DNA of 64,000 nucleotides from CALFCE01 sp964411665 (GCA_964411665.1 CAYPMR010000001.1:1-64000); one strand, 5' to 3'; positions 1 through 8,810 are shown, counted from the stretch's first letter. Notes: a model not told the origin generated them from the letters alone. A program made the numbers and translations.

Positions 1-66
1 CTGGTGCCGGAGCTGGTGCCGGAGCTGGTGCCGGAGCTGGTGCCGGAGCTGGTGCCGGAGCTGGTG
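1..66. repeat. 12-bp tandem repeat encoding Ala-Pro repeats on the minus strand
   Basis: About 5.5 copies of CTGGTGCCGGAG, with the last copy diverging. In the minus-strand gene frame it reads Ala-Pro-Ala-Pro, a typical extended linker. The plus-strand frame (Leu-Val-Pro-Glu) is a by-product. The array continues past the left edge, so copy number is unknown. Confidence 0.9.
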
Positions 67-634
67 CTGGAGCAGAGAAAAATCGAGCAAGATTCCAGGT
101 TGGCCCTAAAACCGAGCACCCTGATGCACCCTGATCCACTCGCCCCGGACAGACATGTTCGTCACCTGCTGTATTGGGCGGTCCGTGACCACACTGTAAG
201 TCGTTGTAAATCGGATTTCCTGCTTTGCCAGGGCCTCGGCCGATAACCGCACAAACTTGCCTTGCTGTTCTGGTACCAGCCGGCGTATCTATTAGTAGAT
301 CACCTGCGTCGTGATCAAAAGTTGAATCACAATAGCATTGACCGTTACTGGAATAACTGTCAGCCCAGGATCGGCGTGGTGTAATCCGGGTCAATATTAA
401 GGTCGTATTGTCCGCATTGAATTGCTGCGTCGCACCGAACGACGTCTCCTGTGCATTAACGGCTGACGTTGCACCGATAACAATGCACAGAGCAATAATC
501 ACATTAGCGAAAAGGATTTTCCTGTCTGCACAGAATTGCGCTCGGAATTTAACTAACCGGGATGCTTCGCGCTGTGCTTCGCGCTGTGGTTCGCGCTGTG
601 GTTGGGTAACCGGGATTTTTACTGGTAAATACAT
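1..634 (-). CDS. Secreted Cys-rich protein with Ala-Pro tail, 3' end cut by window edge
   Basis: A minus-strand frame runs open from an ATG at 632-634 to the window edge, about 211 codons with no stop. An in-frame TGA lies about 17 codons upstream of the ATG. Residues 1-40 are basic with a QREP/QREA repeat. Residues about 41-61 form a hydrophobic signal segment ending SAVNA before QE, a plausible signal peptidase site. The mature part has six cysteines (about 100, 102, 128, 148, 162, 173) and then an Ala-Pro repeat that runs off the edge. I infer an exported, disulfide-bonded domain joined by a rigid linker to something outside the window. No family recognised. The long N-region before the signal segment is odd, but no better in-frame start exists. 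No clear ribosome binding site. Confidence 0.72.
   Translation of the reverse strand, partial: MYLPVKIPVTQPQREPQREAQREASRLVKFRAQFCADRKILFANVIIALCIVIGATSAVNAQETSFGATQQFNADNTTLILTRITPRRSWADSYSSNGQCYCDSTFDHDAGDLLIDTPAGTRTARQVCAVIGRGPGKAGNPIYNDLQCGHGPPNTAGDEHVCPGRVDQGASGCSVLGPTWNLARFFSAPAPAPAPAPAPAPAPAPAPAPAP
565..600 (-). repeat. 12-bp tandem repeat inside the N-terminal region of the secreted protein
   Basis: Three near-identical 12-bp units read QREP, QREA and QREA in the minus-strand frame of the gene at 1-634. It is in frame and lengthens the charged N-region before the signal segment. Confidence 0.8.
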
Positions 635-660
635 ATAGATGCAGTTTCGTATTTGAGCCG

Positions 661-688
661 CACTTTCATTTAACCACTTTCATTTAAC
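661..688. repeat. Exact 14-bp tandem duplication
   Basis: CACTTTCATTTAAC occurs twice back to back, 27 bp upstream of the ATG of the minus-strand secreted protein. It contains the TGA that closes the upstream frame. Confidence 0.9.
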
Positions 689-851
689 TAAAGGGCATTT
701 GTCGGCAATGGGGATTTGCTCGTTTATCATTAATAACATCACGACACAGCTAGTCGATGTCACTAAAATAATCGGCACTGCAATTATCAACTCTCACTGT
801 ATTTATGGCTATACAGCCAGTGTTAAAGAATAAACAATATGTAGAAAACCT

Positions 852-884
852 GAACAGCGTCACAGTTAAATTGTGGTGCTGTTC
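852..884 (-). terminator. Hairpin downstream of the ThDP-enzyme gene, possible terminator
   Basis: GAACAGC and GCTGTTC pair, followed by a 2x2 internal loop and CACA/TGTG, closing a 7-nt loop. On the minus transcript it is followed by AGGTTTT, so the U-run is weak. It lies about 175 bp past the stop of the gene at 1059-2693. Confidence 0.35.
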
Positions 885-1058
885 ACGACGCGTTGATGGT
901 GTAGTGTGTGGCTCAGGTGTGCGAAAACAAAACCTGTTTTCTGTAAATAAAATGCTACTTACAAGTTTTCTATGGGCGGTTAGATGGTGTTCTCGATACT
1001 TGTCGCCGAAAGTAAAAAACAACTCTGGAACACAACAAATGCACTGGCAGGGCTTTAA

Positions 1059-2693
1059 CTAAATTCTGGATTCATGCAACTCGAGCACTACCGGTGAATC
1101 AAGATTAAAAGCCAACTCTACCTGTGGTCCAAGGTCGCTCAAACCCTTGACACGCCTGTAGTCTGCACCCATGGCTTTTACCAACATTTCAAAATCAGGA
1201 TTAACCTGAACAACAGCATTTGGTTTAATGTCAGCCGCCACCATATCGTCTGCAATTTGCTGTAAGGCGTCATTATTCCAAAGCAGTACAACCAGAGAAA
1301 GTTTGCGCTCTACAGCCACTGCCAATTCAGCAAAGGTGTACTGAAATCCAGCATCGCCAACAATGGCCAATGCCGGCGTATCCTCATGGGCGAGCATTGC
1401 ACCAATAGCTGCCGGCAAAGCATATCCCAGAGTTCCATAACCATTCGGATGAAACCAGCTGTTTGAACGTTGCAACGGCAAATGATTACAGGCTGTGTAA
1501 GCAAGCTGTGTCATATCACTGGTGACTATCGCTTGCTCTGGCAAGCGTTTTATTAACTCTGTGAGCACTCGCCAATGCTTACGCTCGACGGGTAGAAGTT
1601 CATCAACATGTGAGTTGCGAACGTACGCTGCTCGTTTATGCGCTTCAATCATTGCCTCGCGATTGGGTGAATCGAGGCTGGCAGACAGTAGAGGTAAAAA
1701 TTCACCCGCATCTGTTGTTATCTTCAAGACATTTTCGTTTGAAGCTTTTGCCTGATCTGGAGCTCCCGCTGGAAATACCAACTCAAATGGTACCGATTCA
1801 TCGAGATTGATCCACACCTGTTTTTCAGGAAGTACCGGTGTTGACCAGAAATCGGTCTCGCTCATTTCGCAACCGATGGCGAGTAACAAATCAGACTCTG
1901 CTATTAACTGTCGACAACTCTCGGAAGCTGGTTGCGCACCAGCACCCAGAGGATTGGAACCTTGTATCACGCCGCGACCAGCAACCGACGTCGCCACCGG
2001 CGCTGGAATCTTTTCAGCCAGAGCAACCAGTAATTCACTGAAATGGCGACAACCTCCGCCAGCAACAATGACCGGGCGTTCAGCTGCTTGAATTGCAGCA
2101 ACTGCCTGCTGTAATTCAATCTCATCATTTGATTGGGCCACGTCAATGGTACGTGGCTGCCATGCAGCTTCTACGTTCGATCGCAACACTGAAAGAGGCA
2201 CGTGAATATGTACTGGCTGCGGCCTGGCGGACCAAAACAGATGAAAAGCCCGATGTATGAGTTCTTCTACTGACGCTATATCACCGGCAATTTCACTGAA
2301 TGCTGTAAAGGATTCAGTGACAGTGGTTTGATCTACAAGTTCGTGCAGACGTCCCTGATAGACTAGTGCGCTTGTACTCTCAGCATATACAGGATCATTA
2401 ATTGGCGAGATAACCAGCATCGGTACCGAGTCAGACCAGGACTGCGCCATCGCCGTACTTACATTGGTAACACCGGGTCCTGTAATAACAAAACATACGC
2501 CAGGTTGCCCGCTCAAGCGCGCATAGCCATCAGCCATAAATCCAGCACCTTGTTCGTGGCGTGGCAATACGTGCGTGATCCCGCTTTGCTCAAGCCCACG
2601 GTACATTTCTATACTGTGGGTACCCGGGATACCGAAAACATATCGCACCCCGTAGCTTTCCAGCAGATCGACTATGGCTTCACCTACTTTCAT
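1059..2693 (-). CDS. ThDP-dependent decarboxylase, 5-guanidino-2-oxopentanoate decarboxylase (AruI) type
   Basis: A 544-residue protein of the acetolactate synthase/decarboxylase superfamily. The N-terminal PYR domain has the FGIPGTHSIEMYRGL region and the catalytic Glu in PRHEQGAGFMADGYAR. A central domain follows, and the C-terminal PP domain has GDAGFQYTFAELAVA followed by WNND (the GD-to-N Mg-ThDP motif). The N-terminal pattern resembles AruI, which decarboxylates 2-ketoarginine in the arginine transaminase route; that substrate is inference. It lacks the usual acetolactate-synthase neighbours (no ilvN). Downstream of a DapA-family gene on the same strand with an 86-bp gap, so the two may be co-transcribed. 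Another 2-oxo acid is possible. Confidence 0.8.
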   Translation of the reverse strand: MKVGEAIVDLLESYGVRYVFGIPGTHSIEMYRGLEQSGITHVLPRHEQGAGFMADGYARLSGQPGVCFVITGPGVTNVSTAMAQSWSDSVPMLVISPINDPVYAESTSALVYQGRLHELVDQTTVTESFTAFSEIAGDIASVEELIHRAFHLFWSARPQPVHIHVPLSVLRSNVEAAWQPRTIDVAQSNDEIELQQAVAAIQAAERPVIVAGGGCRHFSELLVALAEKIPAPVATSVAGRGVIQGSNPLGAGAQPASESCRQLIAESDLLLAIGCEMSETDFWSTPVLPEKQVWINLDESVPFELVFPAGAPDQAKASNENVLKITTDAGEFLPLLSASLDSPNREAMIEAHKRAAYVRNSHVDELLPVERKHWRVLTELIKRLPEQAIVTSDMTQLAYTACNHLPLQRSNSWFHPNGYGTLGYALPAAIGAMLAHEDTPALAIVGDAGFQYTFAELAVAVERKLSLVVLLWNNDALQQIADDMVAADIKPNAVVQVNPDFEMLVKAMGADYRRVKGLSDLGPQVELAFNLDSPVVLELHESRI

Positions 2694-2725
2694 CAGATTA
2701 GTAACCTTCTTGCACTCAGAATTCG

Positions 2726-2754
2726 GCTGGTAAACGCATCAGCTGGTAAACGCA
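2726..2754. repeat. 16-bp partial tandem duplication
   Basis: GCTGGTAAACGCA recurs after 16 bp in the gap between the ThDP and DapA-family genes. Confidence 0.8.
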
Positions 2755-2779
2755 GGTAGGCTCTTCGTGTCAACGACCT

Positions 2780-3679
2780 TTACAAGTCCAGTGACTCTAT
2801 CAGCGACACACCGATAGATGGATCGGCCTGAGTGAGCGGCGCGCGCAAATTAAGCCAACGCTTTTCACCGGTTTGTGCCGCTTTGATACTTTTAAGAGCA
2901 GGAATTAACCCCGCCTTTTGGATGGATTGGCGAATATTGTCCAGAGAATTTAGTTCTGTGGACAGCGCTTGTGCATTATCAGCAACCAGTAAATCATAAA
3001 CCCGCCTGATCTGCGCAACATTTACATTGCAAGTCGCCGAGATACAACCGGCCGCACCTAGCGGTATCGCTTCAACCAGACTACTTTCAGAAGCAGGAAA
3101 TACCGACATGCCGGGTGCTTGCTGTATAACTGACCGCGTGTTGTCCCAAACACCTGAGCTATCTTTGTATGCCACTATTGTTTCAGGAAAAGCCTCATTC
3201 AAACGCGCAGCTAATGCGGGACTAAAGCCTACATTTGTATTCTGAGGAATATGATAAAGGCAGAATTTCGGATTGCTGGCAGCCGTTTTTTCTACTAGCT
3301 GACTAAAATACCTGAATAATCCGTTATCAGATGGCGATGGGTAAAAAAATGGTGGCAATGTCATTACTGCCGCACAAGCATTATCCAGCGCATGCTGGGT
3401 TAGATACAGTGTGTCGGCTATCGAACACAAGCCTGTGCCTGGCATCAGTTGGCCAGGTTCTGCAATATTGCCGGCGATCAACTTTTCCAGCAGAGTACAG
3501 CGTTCCTGCATCGAGAGGCTTAAAGCCTCTCCAGTTGTACCAAATGGCGATAAGTAATGACTGCCCTCTGCAAGCATCGCAGTACAGTGAGCAAAATACA
3601 GATCTTCAGCTACAGATCCATCGTCATTAAACGGGGTTAGAACCGGCGTTACCACGCCACTGAAACGATCCACTGTCAT
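2780..3679 (-). CDS. DapA/N-acetylneuraminate lyase family class I aldolase
   Basis: 299 residues, the usual size for the dihydrodipicolinate synthase family of TIM-barrel class I aldolases. Visible signatures are GTTGE at 47-51 (2-keto acid binding), Tyr142 in LYHIPQ, and Lys172 in VAYKDSSG as Schiff-base lysine. A housekeeping DapA would not normally sit beside a ThDP decarboxylase. I infer a catabolic member that handles pyruvate or another 2-keto acid from the same pathway as the gene at 1059-2693. Members include DapA, NanA, KDG aldolases and dehydratases, so the exact reaction is open. Confidence 0.8.
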   Translation of the reverse strand: MTVDRFSGVVTPVLTPFNDDGSVAEDLYFAHCTAMLAEGSHYLSPFGTTGEALSLSMQERCTLLEKLIAGNIAEPGQLMPGTGLCSIADTLYLTQHALDNACAAVMTLPPFFYPSPSDNGLFRYFSQLVEKTAASNPKFCLYHIPQNTNVGFSPALAARLNEAFPETIVAYKDSSGVWDNTRSVIQQAPGMSVFPASESSLVEAIPLGAAGCISATCNVNVAQIRRVYDLLVADNAQALSTELNSLDNIRQSIQKAGLIPALKSIKAAQTGEKRWLNLRAPLTQADPSIGVSLIESLDL

Positions 3680-3802
3680 AAAAAACCTTTAATTGGTAAT
3701 TCTACCTCCGCTATCCGCAAAAAGTAGCACGTCAGGAAACGTTAATATCGGTATTTACTTGCAGGTCCAGCCGTTTAAAGTTTAGCTGGTATGCTGGAAG
3801 TG

Positions 3803-3832
3803 TTGACAGATAGTAATCGGTATAATTATATA
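3803..3832 (+). promoter_or_regulatory. Candidate sigma-70 promoter for nicotinamidase
   Basis: A perfect TTGACA at 3803-3808 is followed by an AT-rich block with TATA-like hexamers at 17-20 bp spacing, including a TATAAT near the end. It gives a leader of about 150 nt before the ATG at 3996. No other plus-strand gene lies nearby. Confidence 0.45.
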
Positions 3833-3940
3833 ATAGGGCAAAGCAAGATCAACGTTTAAAGCATCGCTGCACCGACTATTTTCGTCCGAATGTGATAAAA
3901 ATTGGAATTTGATCCCAAACGCACACCTTGGGATACAAAG

Positions 3941-3980
3941 CATAGCGACATAGCGACATAGCGACATACTGACATAGCGA
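3941..3980. repeat. 8-bp tandem repeat, five copies
   Basis: CATAGCGA is repeated five times, the fourth copy with two changes (CATACTGA). The array ends 15 bp before the nicotinamidase start and just before its ribosome binding site (AAGGA), so copy number could alter leader structure. Confidence 0.85.
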
Positions 3981-3995
3981 GCGGATAAGGAAGAC

Positions 3996-4613
3996 ATGGC
4001 ATCATTTGACGTTAAAGCAAACGATATCTTGCTGGTAATCGATGTACAAAACGATTTCAGCGATGGCGGTGCCTTGGCTGTCCCGGATGGCGATGCAGTG
4101 GTACCTAGTATTAACGAGTTGATGCAACGCTTCAGCCATATTGCTCTGACACAAGACTGGCATCCACCCGGACACAGTAGTTTTGCATCCAGTCACGATG
4201 ATGTAGAACCTTTCTCGACAATTCTGATGCCCTATGGCGAACAAACTCTGTGGCCGGATCATTGTGTACAGGGTTCCAGCGGTGCGGATTTTCACGATGC
4301 CCTGGTCACCAACAGTGCTGACATCATCATTCGAAAGGGCTTCCGCAAATCGATCGATTCCTATTCGGCATTTTACGAAAACGATCGAAGCACACCCACC
4401 GGCCTTAAAGGCTATCTTCAGGAATGCAACATAGAGCGTGTTTTTTGCTGCGGCCTTGCTACTGACTTTTGTGTACGATTCTCCGCCGAAGATGCCTGCG
4501 CCTGTGGCTTTGAGACTTTTGTTATAGAGCAGGCATGTCGGGGTATCGATATGGACGGTTCTGTAGATGCTGCATTGACAGCTATGCAGGACGCTGGTGC
4601 AGTTATCGTTTGA
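3996..4613 (+). CDS. pncA: Nicotinamidase (pyrazinamidase)
   Basis: 205 residues, typical for PncA, which hydrolyses nicotinamide to nicotinate and ammonia in NAD salvage. The isochorismatase-fold triad is visible: Asp16 in VIDVQNDF, Lys114 in IRKGF and Cys159 in GLATDFCV. Asp54 and His56 in QDWHPPGH are metal ligands. An AAGGA ribosome binding site lies 7 nt before the ATG. The gene stands alone on the plus strand and converges on the kinase gene at 4649-5686 with a 35-bp gap. An 8-bp repeat array lies in its leader. Confidence 0.93.
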   Translation: MASFDVKANDILLVIDVQNDFSDGGALAVPDGDAVVPSINELMQRFSHIALTQDWHPPGHSSFASSHDDVEPFSTILMPYGEQTLWPDHCVQGSSGADFHDALVTNSADIIIRKGFRKSIDSYSAFYENDRSTPTGLKGYLQECNIERVFCCGLATDFCVRFSAEDACACGFETFVIEQACRGIDMDGSVDAALTAMQDAGAVIV

Positions 4614-4648
4614 ACTTATCCCGCTATTATTACTGCTACTGTCCAGAT

Positions 4649-5686
4649 TTAAGAAGAAAAATTCCCGGAATGTAAACCGGAATCTGAAAATTCGTTCAAA
4701 GCCTGATCAGCAAGTTTGCGAGTGTAGGCATGTGTTTTGGGATGATCAGGCATCCAACCCGCCAGAAAGCGATAAAAATCTGTCCAGGCAATCGCATATA
4801 AATCTCTCCAGCATTCGCAAACCCGTAATGCCTGCACATCTGGATGATAATGTTGAAGTGCTTTGCCGAGTTCATCGAAATAGATATCGAGATATTCATT
4901 CTCGTTGTCTGCCAGCTCAGTTTCATCAAGACAACTGCCGAGAAAATAGACAACATCACGAATGCCAACACCTGCACCGGTATATTGAAAATCAACTGCT
5001 GCGACCTTGTTACCGGAAGATTCAAAACAGAAATTAGCAACCTTTGCATCACCGTGTACCAAAGTTTTGTATACGCAACTCTCAAGCCTTTCATGTAACC
5101 ATGCAGCTGCCTGTTTTAAGTCCCCGTCAGGCATGGCATTGAATTCATCTGTGCGAGTCAGCAACTGCCAGTAGGTACCTGTTGGCCATAAGCCGCTGGG
5201 CGCTGCTCCAAAGAAACGTGCATGAAAATGAGCTAACCAATGCAAACAGCTAGTCACACCTGTCCTGCTTAACCGCGAATACCGCTCGGGATAATGAACA
5301 TCAAGATCACTCAACAGCAATAATGTTGCACCATCAAAGCCAGACTGTCCCAGACAGATTGGAACAACACACTCATCTGTGCATCCACAGGCGTAGCGCT
5401 GATACCAGTTACTTTCAACACGGTAGGATTCCAGCTTGCGCTGGTGTGAGGCATCACTATCCCACCCACGGGGATGAACTGGCGTTTCGGGCGGATTTAT
5501 CCACTTGGCAACAACCGACTTTGGCAAGTTCCCATCCTCTTGCTCATACGCCAATTGCAGTCGACGAATTTCTCCATAGTCACTCCACAGGCTCTGTACC
5601 TGCTGCGCAGCGGAGAAATCAACGCAACCCGTGCAGTCCATTACGAATCGAAGGATCTCGCTGTTGTCGAGCCAATCAGATGGCAT
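4649..5686 (-). CDS. CHK/ecdysteroid-kinase-like phosphotransferase
   Basis: 345 residues with a protein-kinase-like small-molecule phosphotransferase fold. A catalytic-loop motif HGDAKVANF is followed by VDFQYTG, which supplies the metal-binding Asp in the DFQ form seen in the CHK/EcKL group. The SVVAKW region probably carries the ATP-binding lysine. Bacterial members occur beside catabolic genes and their substrates are mostly unknown. It diverges from the Ldh2-type dehydrogenase across a 125-bp promoter region, so the two might respond to the same signal. Distinct from classical aminoglycoside kinases, though the fold is shared. Confidence 0.78.
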   Translation of the reverse strand: MPSDWLDNSEILRFVMDCTGCVDFSAAQQVQSLWSDYGEIRRLQLAYEQEDGNLPKSVVAKWINPPETPVHPRGWDSDASHQRKLESYRVESNWYQRYACGCTDECVVPICLGQSGFDGATLLLLSDLDVHYPERYSRLSRTGVTSCLHWLAHFHARFFGAAPSGLWPTGTYWQLLTRTDEFNAMPDGDLKQAAAWLHERLESCVYKTLVHGDAKVANFCFESSGNKVAAVDFQYTGAGVGIRDVVYFLGSCLDETELADNENEYLDIYFDELGKALQHYHPDVQALRVCECWRDLYAIAWTDFYRFLAGWMPDHPKTHAYTRKLADQALNEFSDSGLHSGNFSS

Positions 5687-5811
5687 AAGATAATTTCTGC
5701 GAATTTTAACTATGCACGGTACTATAGCTGAAATGATTTTCAGCTGAACACTGATTCCTGAAACAAGCTACCACCACTCTCTGAATAAGAACAAAGAGGC
5801 ACACCTGCATC

Positions 5812-6882
5812 ATGCGATACACGGCACAATCCCTGACACAGCTGTCACTGACCTTGCTTCGCGCCTTTGGTTGCGATGAAGAAGAAGCAAATATCGTTGC
5901 TAATCATTTGGTAAAAGCGAATTTATCCGGCCATGATTCCCACGGCATTGGCATGTTGCCCATGTATGGCAAACAGGTCAGCCACGGCGATCTTATTCCC
6001 AATCAGACACCTGATCTGTTTGCTCCGACAGGCGCTGTCACGTGCGTGGATGCAAAGCGCGGATTTGGCCATCACATGGCAATCCTGTCGCTTGATCACG
6101 CCATGAAAACCATTCCGGAACACAAAGTGGCTATTCTCGGGATGCGCAATGCCGGCCATGTTTCACGCGTCGGCACCTATTCGGAATACTGTTCACAAAA
6201 AGGTTATGTTTCCATACATATGGTCAACGTGGTGGGTCACGACTCGATAGTTGCTCCGTTCGGATCACGCGAGAGCGCTATTTCTACCAACCCGATCAGT
6301 ATGGCAATGTCAGTCAACAAGGAACCCTCACCCATGCTGGACATGGCTACCAGTAAAGTAGCATTCGGCAAAGCCAGGGTAGCGCACAACAAGGGTGTTG
6401 AGATGCCAGATGGTTGTCTTATCGACAAAGAGGGAGTCGCTACCAACAACCCGTCACCCATGGTTGAGGGGCGCGATGGCGCGTTGACAGCGTTTGGTGA
6501 ACACAAAGGATCAGGTCTGGGACTATTTGTTGAATTGTTCGCCGGTGCTCTTGTCAGTCGTGACACCGCATCGACCGCTGAACATATGCCTGATGGTGCT
6601 ATCAATGCGTTGTTTTCAATTATCATTGATCCTGCAGCCTTTGATGATGTCAGTGCCTACGAAGAACGGACACGCGATTTTTGCGACTACATCAAACGAC
6701 TGCAGCCGGCCAAAGGGACTGACGAGGTGCTGCTACCGGGCGAGCCAGAACTTCGGGCACGTGAAGAGCGTGGCGCAAACGGCATAGAAGTAGACGATAC
6801 AACCGTAGGCGAGCTGATCGACATAGGTGTTGCTTTCCAGCAAGAGCGCTCGAGTTTGGAAGATCAACTGACAGTGGCCTGA
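5812..6882 (+). CDS. Ldh2/malate-lactate dehydrogenase family oxidoreductase
   Basis: 356 residues, the usual length of the NAD(P)-dependent Ldh2 (YlbC/HcxB/ComC) family, unrelated to Rossmann-fold malate dehydrogenases. Family marks are GHDSHGIGM near residue 45, the NPISMA region and EHKGSGLGLFVELF. Members interconvert 2-hydroxy and 2-oxo acids such as malate, sulfolactate, ureidoglycolate or delta1-piperideine-2-carboxylate. The substrate cannot be read from sequence. It is the first of three plus-strand genes with short gaps (69 and 47 bp), followed by a 2OG oxygenase and a quinone reductase. A GAGG lies about 11 nt before the ATG. Confidence 0.85.
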   Translation: MRYTAQSLTQLSLTLLRAFGCDEEEANIVANHLVKANLSGHDSHGIGMLPMYGKQVSHGDLIPNQTPDLFAPTGAVTCVDAKRGFGHHMAILSLDHAMKTIPEHKVAILGMRNAGHVSRVGTYSEYCSQKGYVSIHMVNVVGHDSIVAPFGSRESAISTNPISMAMSVNKEPSPMLDMATSKVAFGKARVAHNKGVEMPDGCLIDKEGVATNNPSPMVEGRDGALTAFGEHKGSGLGLFVELFAGALVSRDTASTAEHMPDGAINALFSIIIDPAAFDDVSAYEERTRDFCDYIKRLQPAKGTDEVLLPGEPELRAREERGANGIEVDDTTVGELIDIGVAFQQERSSLEDQLTVA

Positions 6883-6951
6883 TTTCCTGCAGTTTTGGAA
6901 TTGATCCTCTGTTACGCTACTTAGATAGTCGTCTGTAACTATACTGACCCT

Positions 6952-7785
6952 ATGAATCTGAATGCCATTGACTACAGCGATGCAAATGCACCGCGCCTGT
7001 TCACACAGTCTTTGCGTGACACAGGGTTTGGCGTCTTAAAAAACCATCCTATTAGCGAGCGCAACGTAAGACAAATCTACACTAACTGGCAGTCATTTTT
7101 TGAAGGCGACACCAAGCACAATTTCCTGTTCAACAAGGAACGCTATGACGGATTCTTTCCAGCCAACATGGCAGAATCCGCTAAAGGGCACTCGACCCGG
7201 GATCTGAAAGAGTACTTCCATTACTACCCCTGGGGTCAATGTCCGGATACGCTACGTCAGGAAATCGAAAACTACTACCTTGCAACAACAAAATTTGCTG
7301 GCGAACTGCTTGACTGGATACATAACCATACCCCTGAACAGGTGAAAACAAATTTCTCTGAGCCTTTGTCAGGCATGATCAAGGATTGTTCGCAATCTCT
7401 ATTGCGCATATTGCATTACCCGCCAATCGACAGTGATCACTCACCTGATGCAGTACGTGCCCAGGCACATGAAGACATCAATCTGTTAACAATTCTTCCC
7501 GCGGCCAACGAGCCCGGTTTACAGGTACAATCGCGCAATGGCGAGTGGCTCGATGTGCCTTGTGAATTTGGCCATCTGATCATTAATACCGGTGACATGC
7601 TGCAGGAAGTATCCGATGGATATTACCCATCCACCACCCACCGGGTCATTAACCCGGATGGTTCCAACAGACAGAAATCGAGAGTCTCTCTACCGCTGTT
7701 CCTGCACCCGAGACCAGAGGTTGTACTCTCCAAACGCTATACAGCGGGTAGTTATTTGAGCGAGCGCATCGCTGAATTACAATAA
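6952..7785 (+). CDS. 2-oxoglutarate/Fe(II) oxygenase, isopenicillin-N-synthase-like
   Basis: 277 residues. The facial triad is visible as HED in AHEDINLLT and the distal His in STTHRV, with the 2OG-binding Arg in KSRVSLP. The GFGVLKNH opening is typical of the DIOX_N domain. Bacterial members include ethylene-forming and 2OG-dependent amino acid or purine oxygenases. The protein is at the short end for the group, but both domains are present. It sits 69 bp after the Ldh2 gene and 47 bp before the quinone reductase, so it is probably in one operon. The substrate is unknown. Confidence 0.85.
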   Translation: MNLNAIDYSDANAPRLFTQSLRDTGFGVLKNHPISERNVRQIYTNWQSFFEGDTKHNFLFNKERYDGFFPANMAESAKGHSTRDLKEYFHYYPWGQCPDTLRQEIENYYLATTKFAGELLDWIHNHTPEQVKTNFSEPLSGMIKDCSQSLLRILHYPPIDSDHSPDAVRAQAHEDINLLTILPAANEPGLQVQSRNGEWLDVPCEFGHLIINTGDMLQEVSDGYYPSTTHRVINPDGSNRQKSRVSLPLFLHPRPEVVLSKRYTAGSYLSERIAELQ

Positions 7786-7832
7786 AACACCCGAATCAAC
7801 TCAATCCAGCAAGCAACACAGGATCAACAAAA

Positions 7833-8810
7833 ATGGCATACGCAATTACCCTGGACGAATGCGGTGACTCAAACGTACTAAAACACACTGAAATCGACAA
7901 GCCGTCTGCAGCAGACAATGAAGTTGTCCTGCATCACGAAGCAGTTGGCCTGAATTTTATAGACGTCTATTTTCGTACTGGCCTGTATCCGATAAATTCA
8001 TTCCCCACAATCATCGGCATGGAAGGCGCTGGCACCATCAGCGAAATCGGTCCAGGCGTCAGTGATTTTGCAGCCGGTGACAGGGTGGCTTACGCCGCCT
8101 TACCCACGGGTGCCTACGCCAGTGACAGGTCAATCCGCGCTGATGCATTGGTTAAACTACCCGATGCAATTTCATTTAAGCAGGCAGCTGCGATGATGTT
8201 GCAAGGCATGACTGTGCAATACCTTATTCGTCAGACTTATCATGTTGAGCCCGGTGAAACCGTACTGTTTCATGCTGCAGCCGGTGGAGTTGGACTCATA
8301 GCCTGTCAATGGCTCAAGCACTTGGGTGCTACGGTTATCGGTACGGTCGGAAGCGAAGAAAAGGCAGAACTCGCAAAAGCAAACGGTTGTGACCACACCA
8401 TACTGTATAAAAATGAAGACGTAGCTTCACGCGTTAAAGAGATAACCGATGGCAAGGGAGTACCTGTAGTCTATGATTCAATTGGACAATCTACACTGGA
8501 AGCCTCACTGGACAGTCTGTCACCGCGCGGCCTTCTGGTCAGTTACGGTAATGCATCAGGACCGGTAACAGACTTTAATTTTGGTACTTTAGCCGCCAAG
8601 GGATCGCTCTATGTTACCCGCCCTACTCTTATGACCTATACAGCCAAACCCGCTGATATGCGTGCAATGGCAGCTGAACTTTTCGATCTGGTTGAATCTG
8701 GCAAGATCCAGATCAGTATCCATCAAGAGTTCCCGCTTAAAGAGGTGGCACAAGCACATGATGCGCTTGAAGGTCGCGCAACAACAGGCTCGACGATTTT
8801 GATTCCCTAA
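7833..8810 (+). CDS. NADPH:quinone oxidoreductase (zeta-crystallin/QorA type)
   Basis: 325 residues, the length of QorA-type medium-chain reductases without structural zinc. It has a GroES-like N-terminal domain (GLNFIDVYFRTGLYP) and a Rossmann domain with AAAGGVGLIACQW and a YDSIGQ segment. The family reduces quinones or enones with NADPH in the cytoplasm. Third gene of the likely 5812-8810 operon, followed by a 304-bp gap before the SHMT paralogue. Assignment to the subfamily is firm; the physiological substrate is not. Confidence 0.87.
   Translation: MAYAITLDECGDSNVLKHTEIDKPSAADNEVVLHHEAVGLNFIDVYFRTGLYPINSFPTIIGMEGAGTISEIGPGVSDFAAGDRVAYAALPTGAYASDRSIRADALVKLPDAISFKQAAAMMLQGMTVQYLIRQTYHVEPGETVLFHAAAGGVGLIACQWLKHLGATVIGTVGSEEKAELAKANGCDHTILYKNEDVASRVKEITDGKGVPVVYDSIGQSTLEASLDSLSPRGLLVSYGNASGPVTDFNFGTLAAKGSLYVTRPTLMTYTAKPADMRAMAAELFDLVESGKIQISIHQEFPLKEVAQAHDALEGRATTGSTILIP

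Larger units (their letters stand above)
635..1058. other. Gene-free stretch between two minus-strand genes
   Basis: No convincing gene. Opposing 85-90 codon frames near 750-1062 overlap each other and have no recognisable protein character. The stretch holds the 14-bp duplication at 661-688 and a hairpin at 852-884. It probably carries the terminator of the ThDP-enzyme gene and the promoter of the secreted protein. Confidence 0.6.

Noticed and set aside
4..246. Plus-strand ORF with a Leu-Val-Pro-Glu repeat
   Set aside because: It is the antisense of the Ala-Pro-coding frame. The minus-strand frame gives a signal peptide, cysteines and a long protein.
750..1062. Opposing 85-90 codon ORFs
   Set aside because: They overlap each other, lack family character and good ribosome binding sites, and span a hairpin.
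3782..3997. 71-codon minus-strand ORF upstream of pncA
   Set aside because: It lies over the promoter and the 8-bp repeat, and its codons come largely from the repeat.
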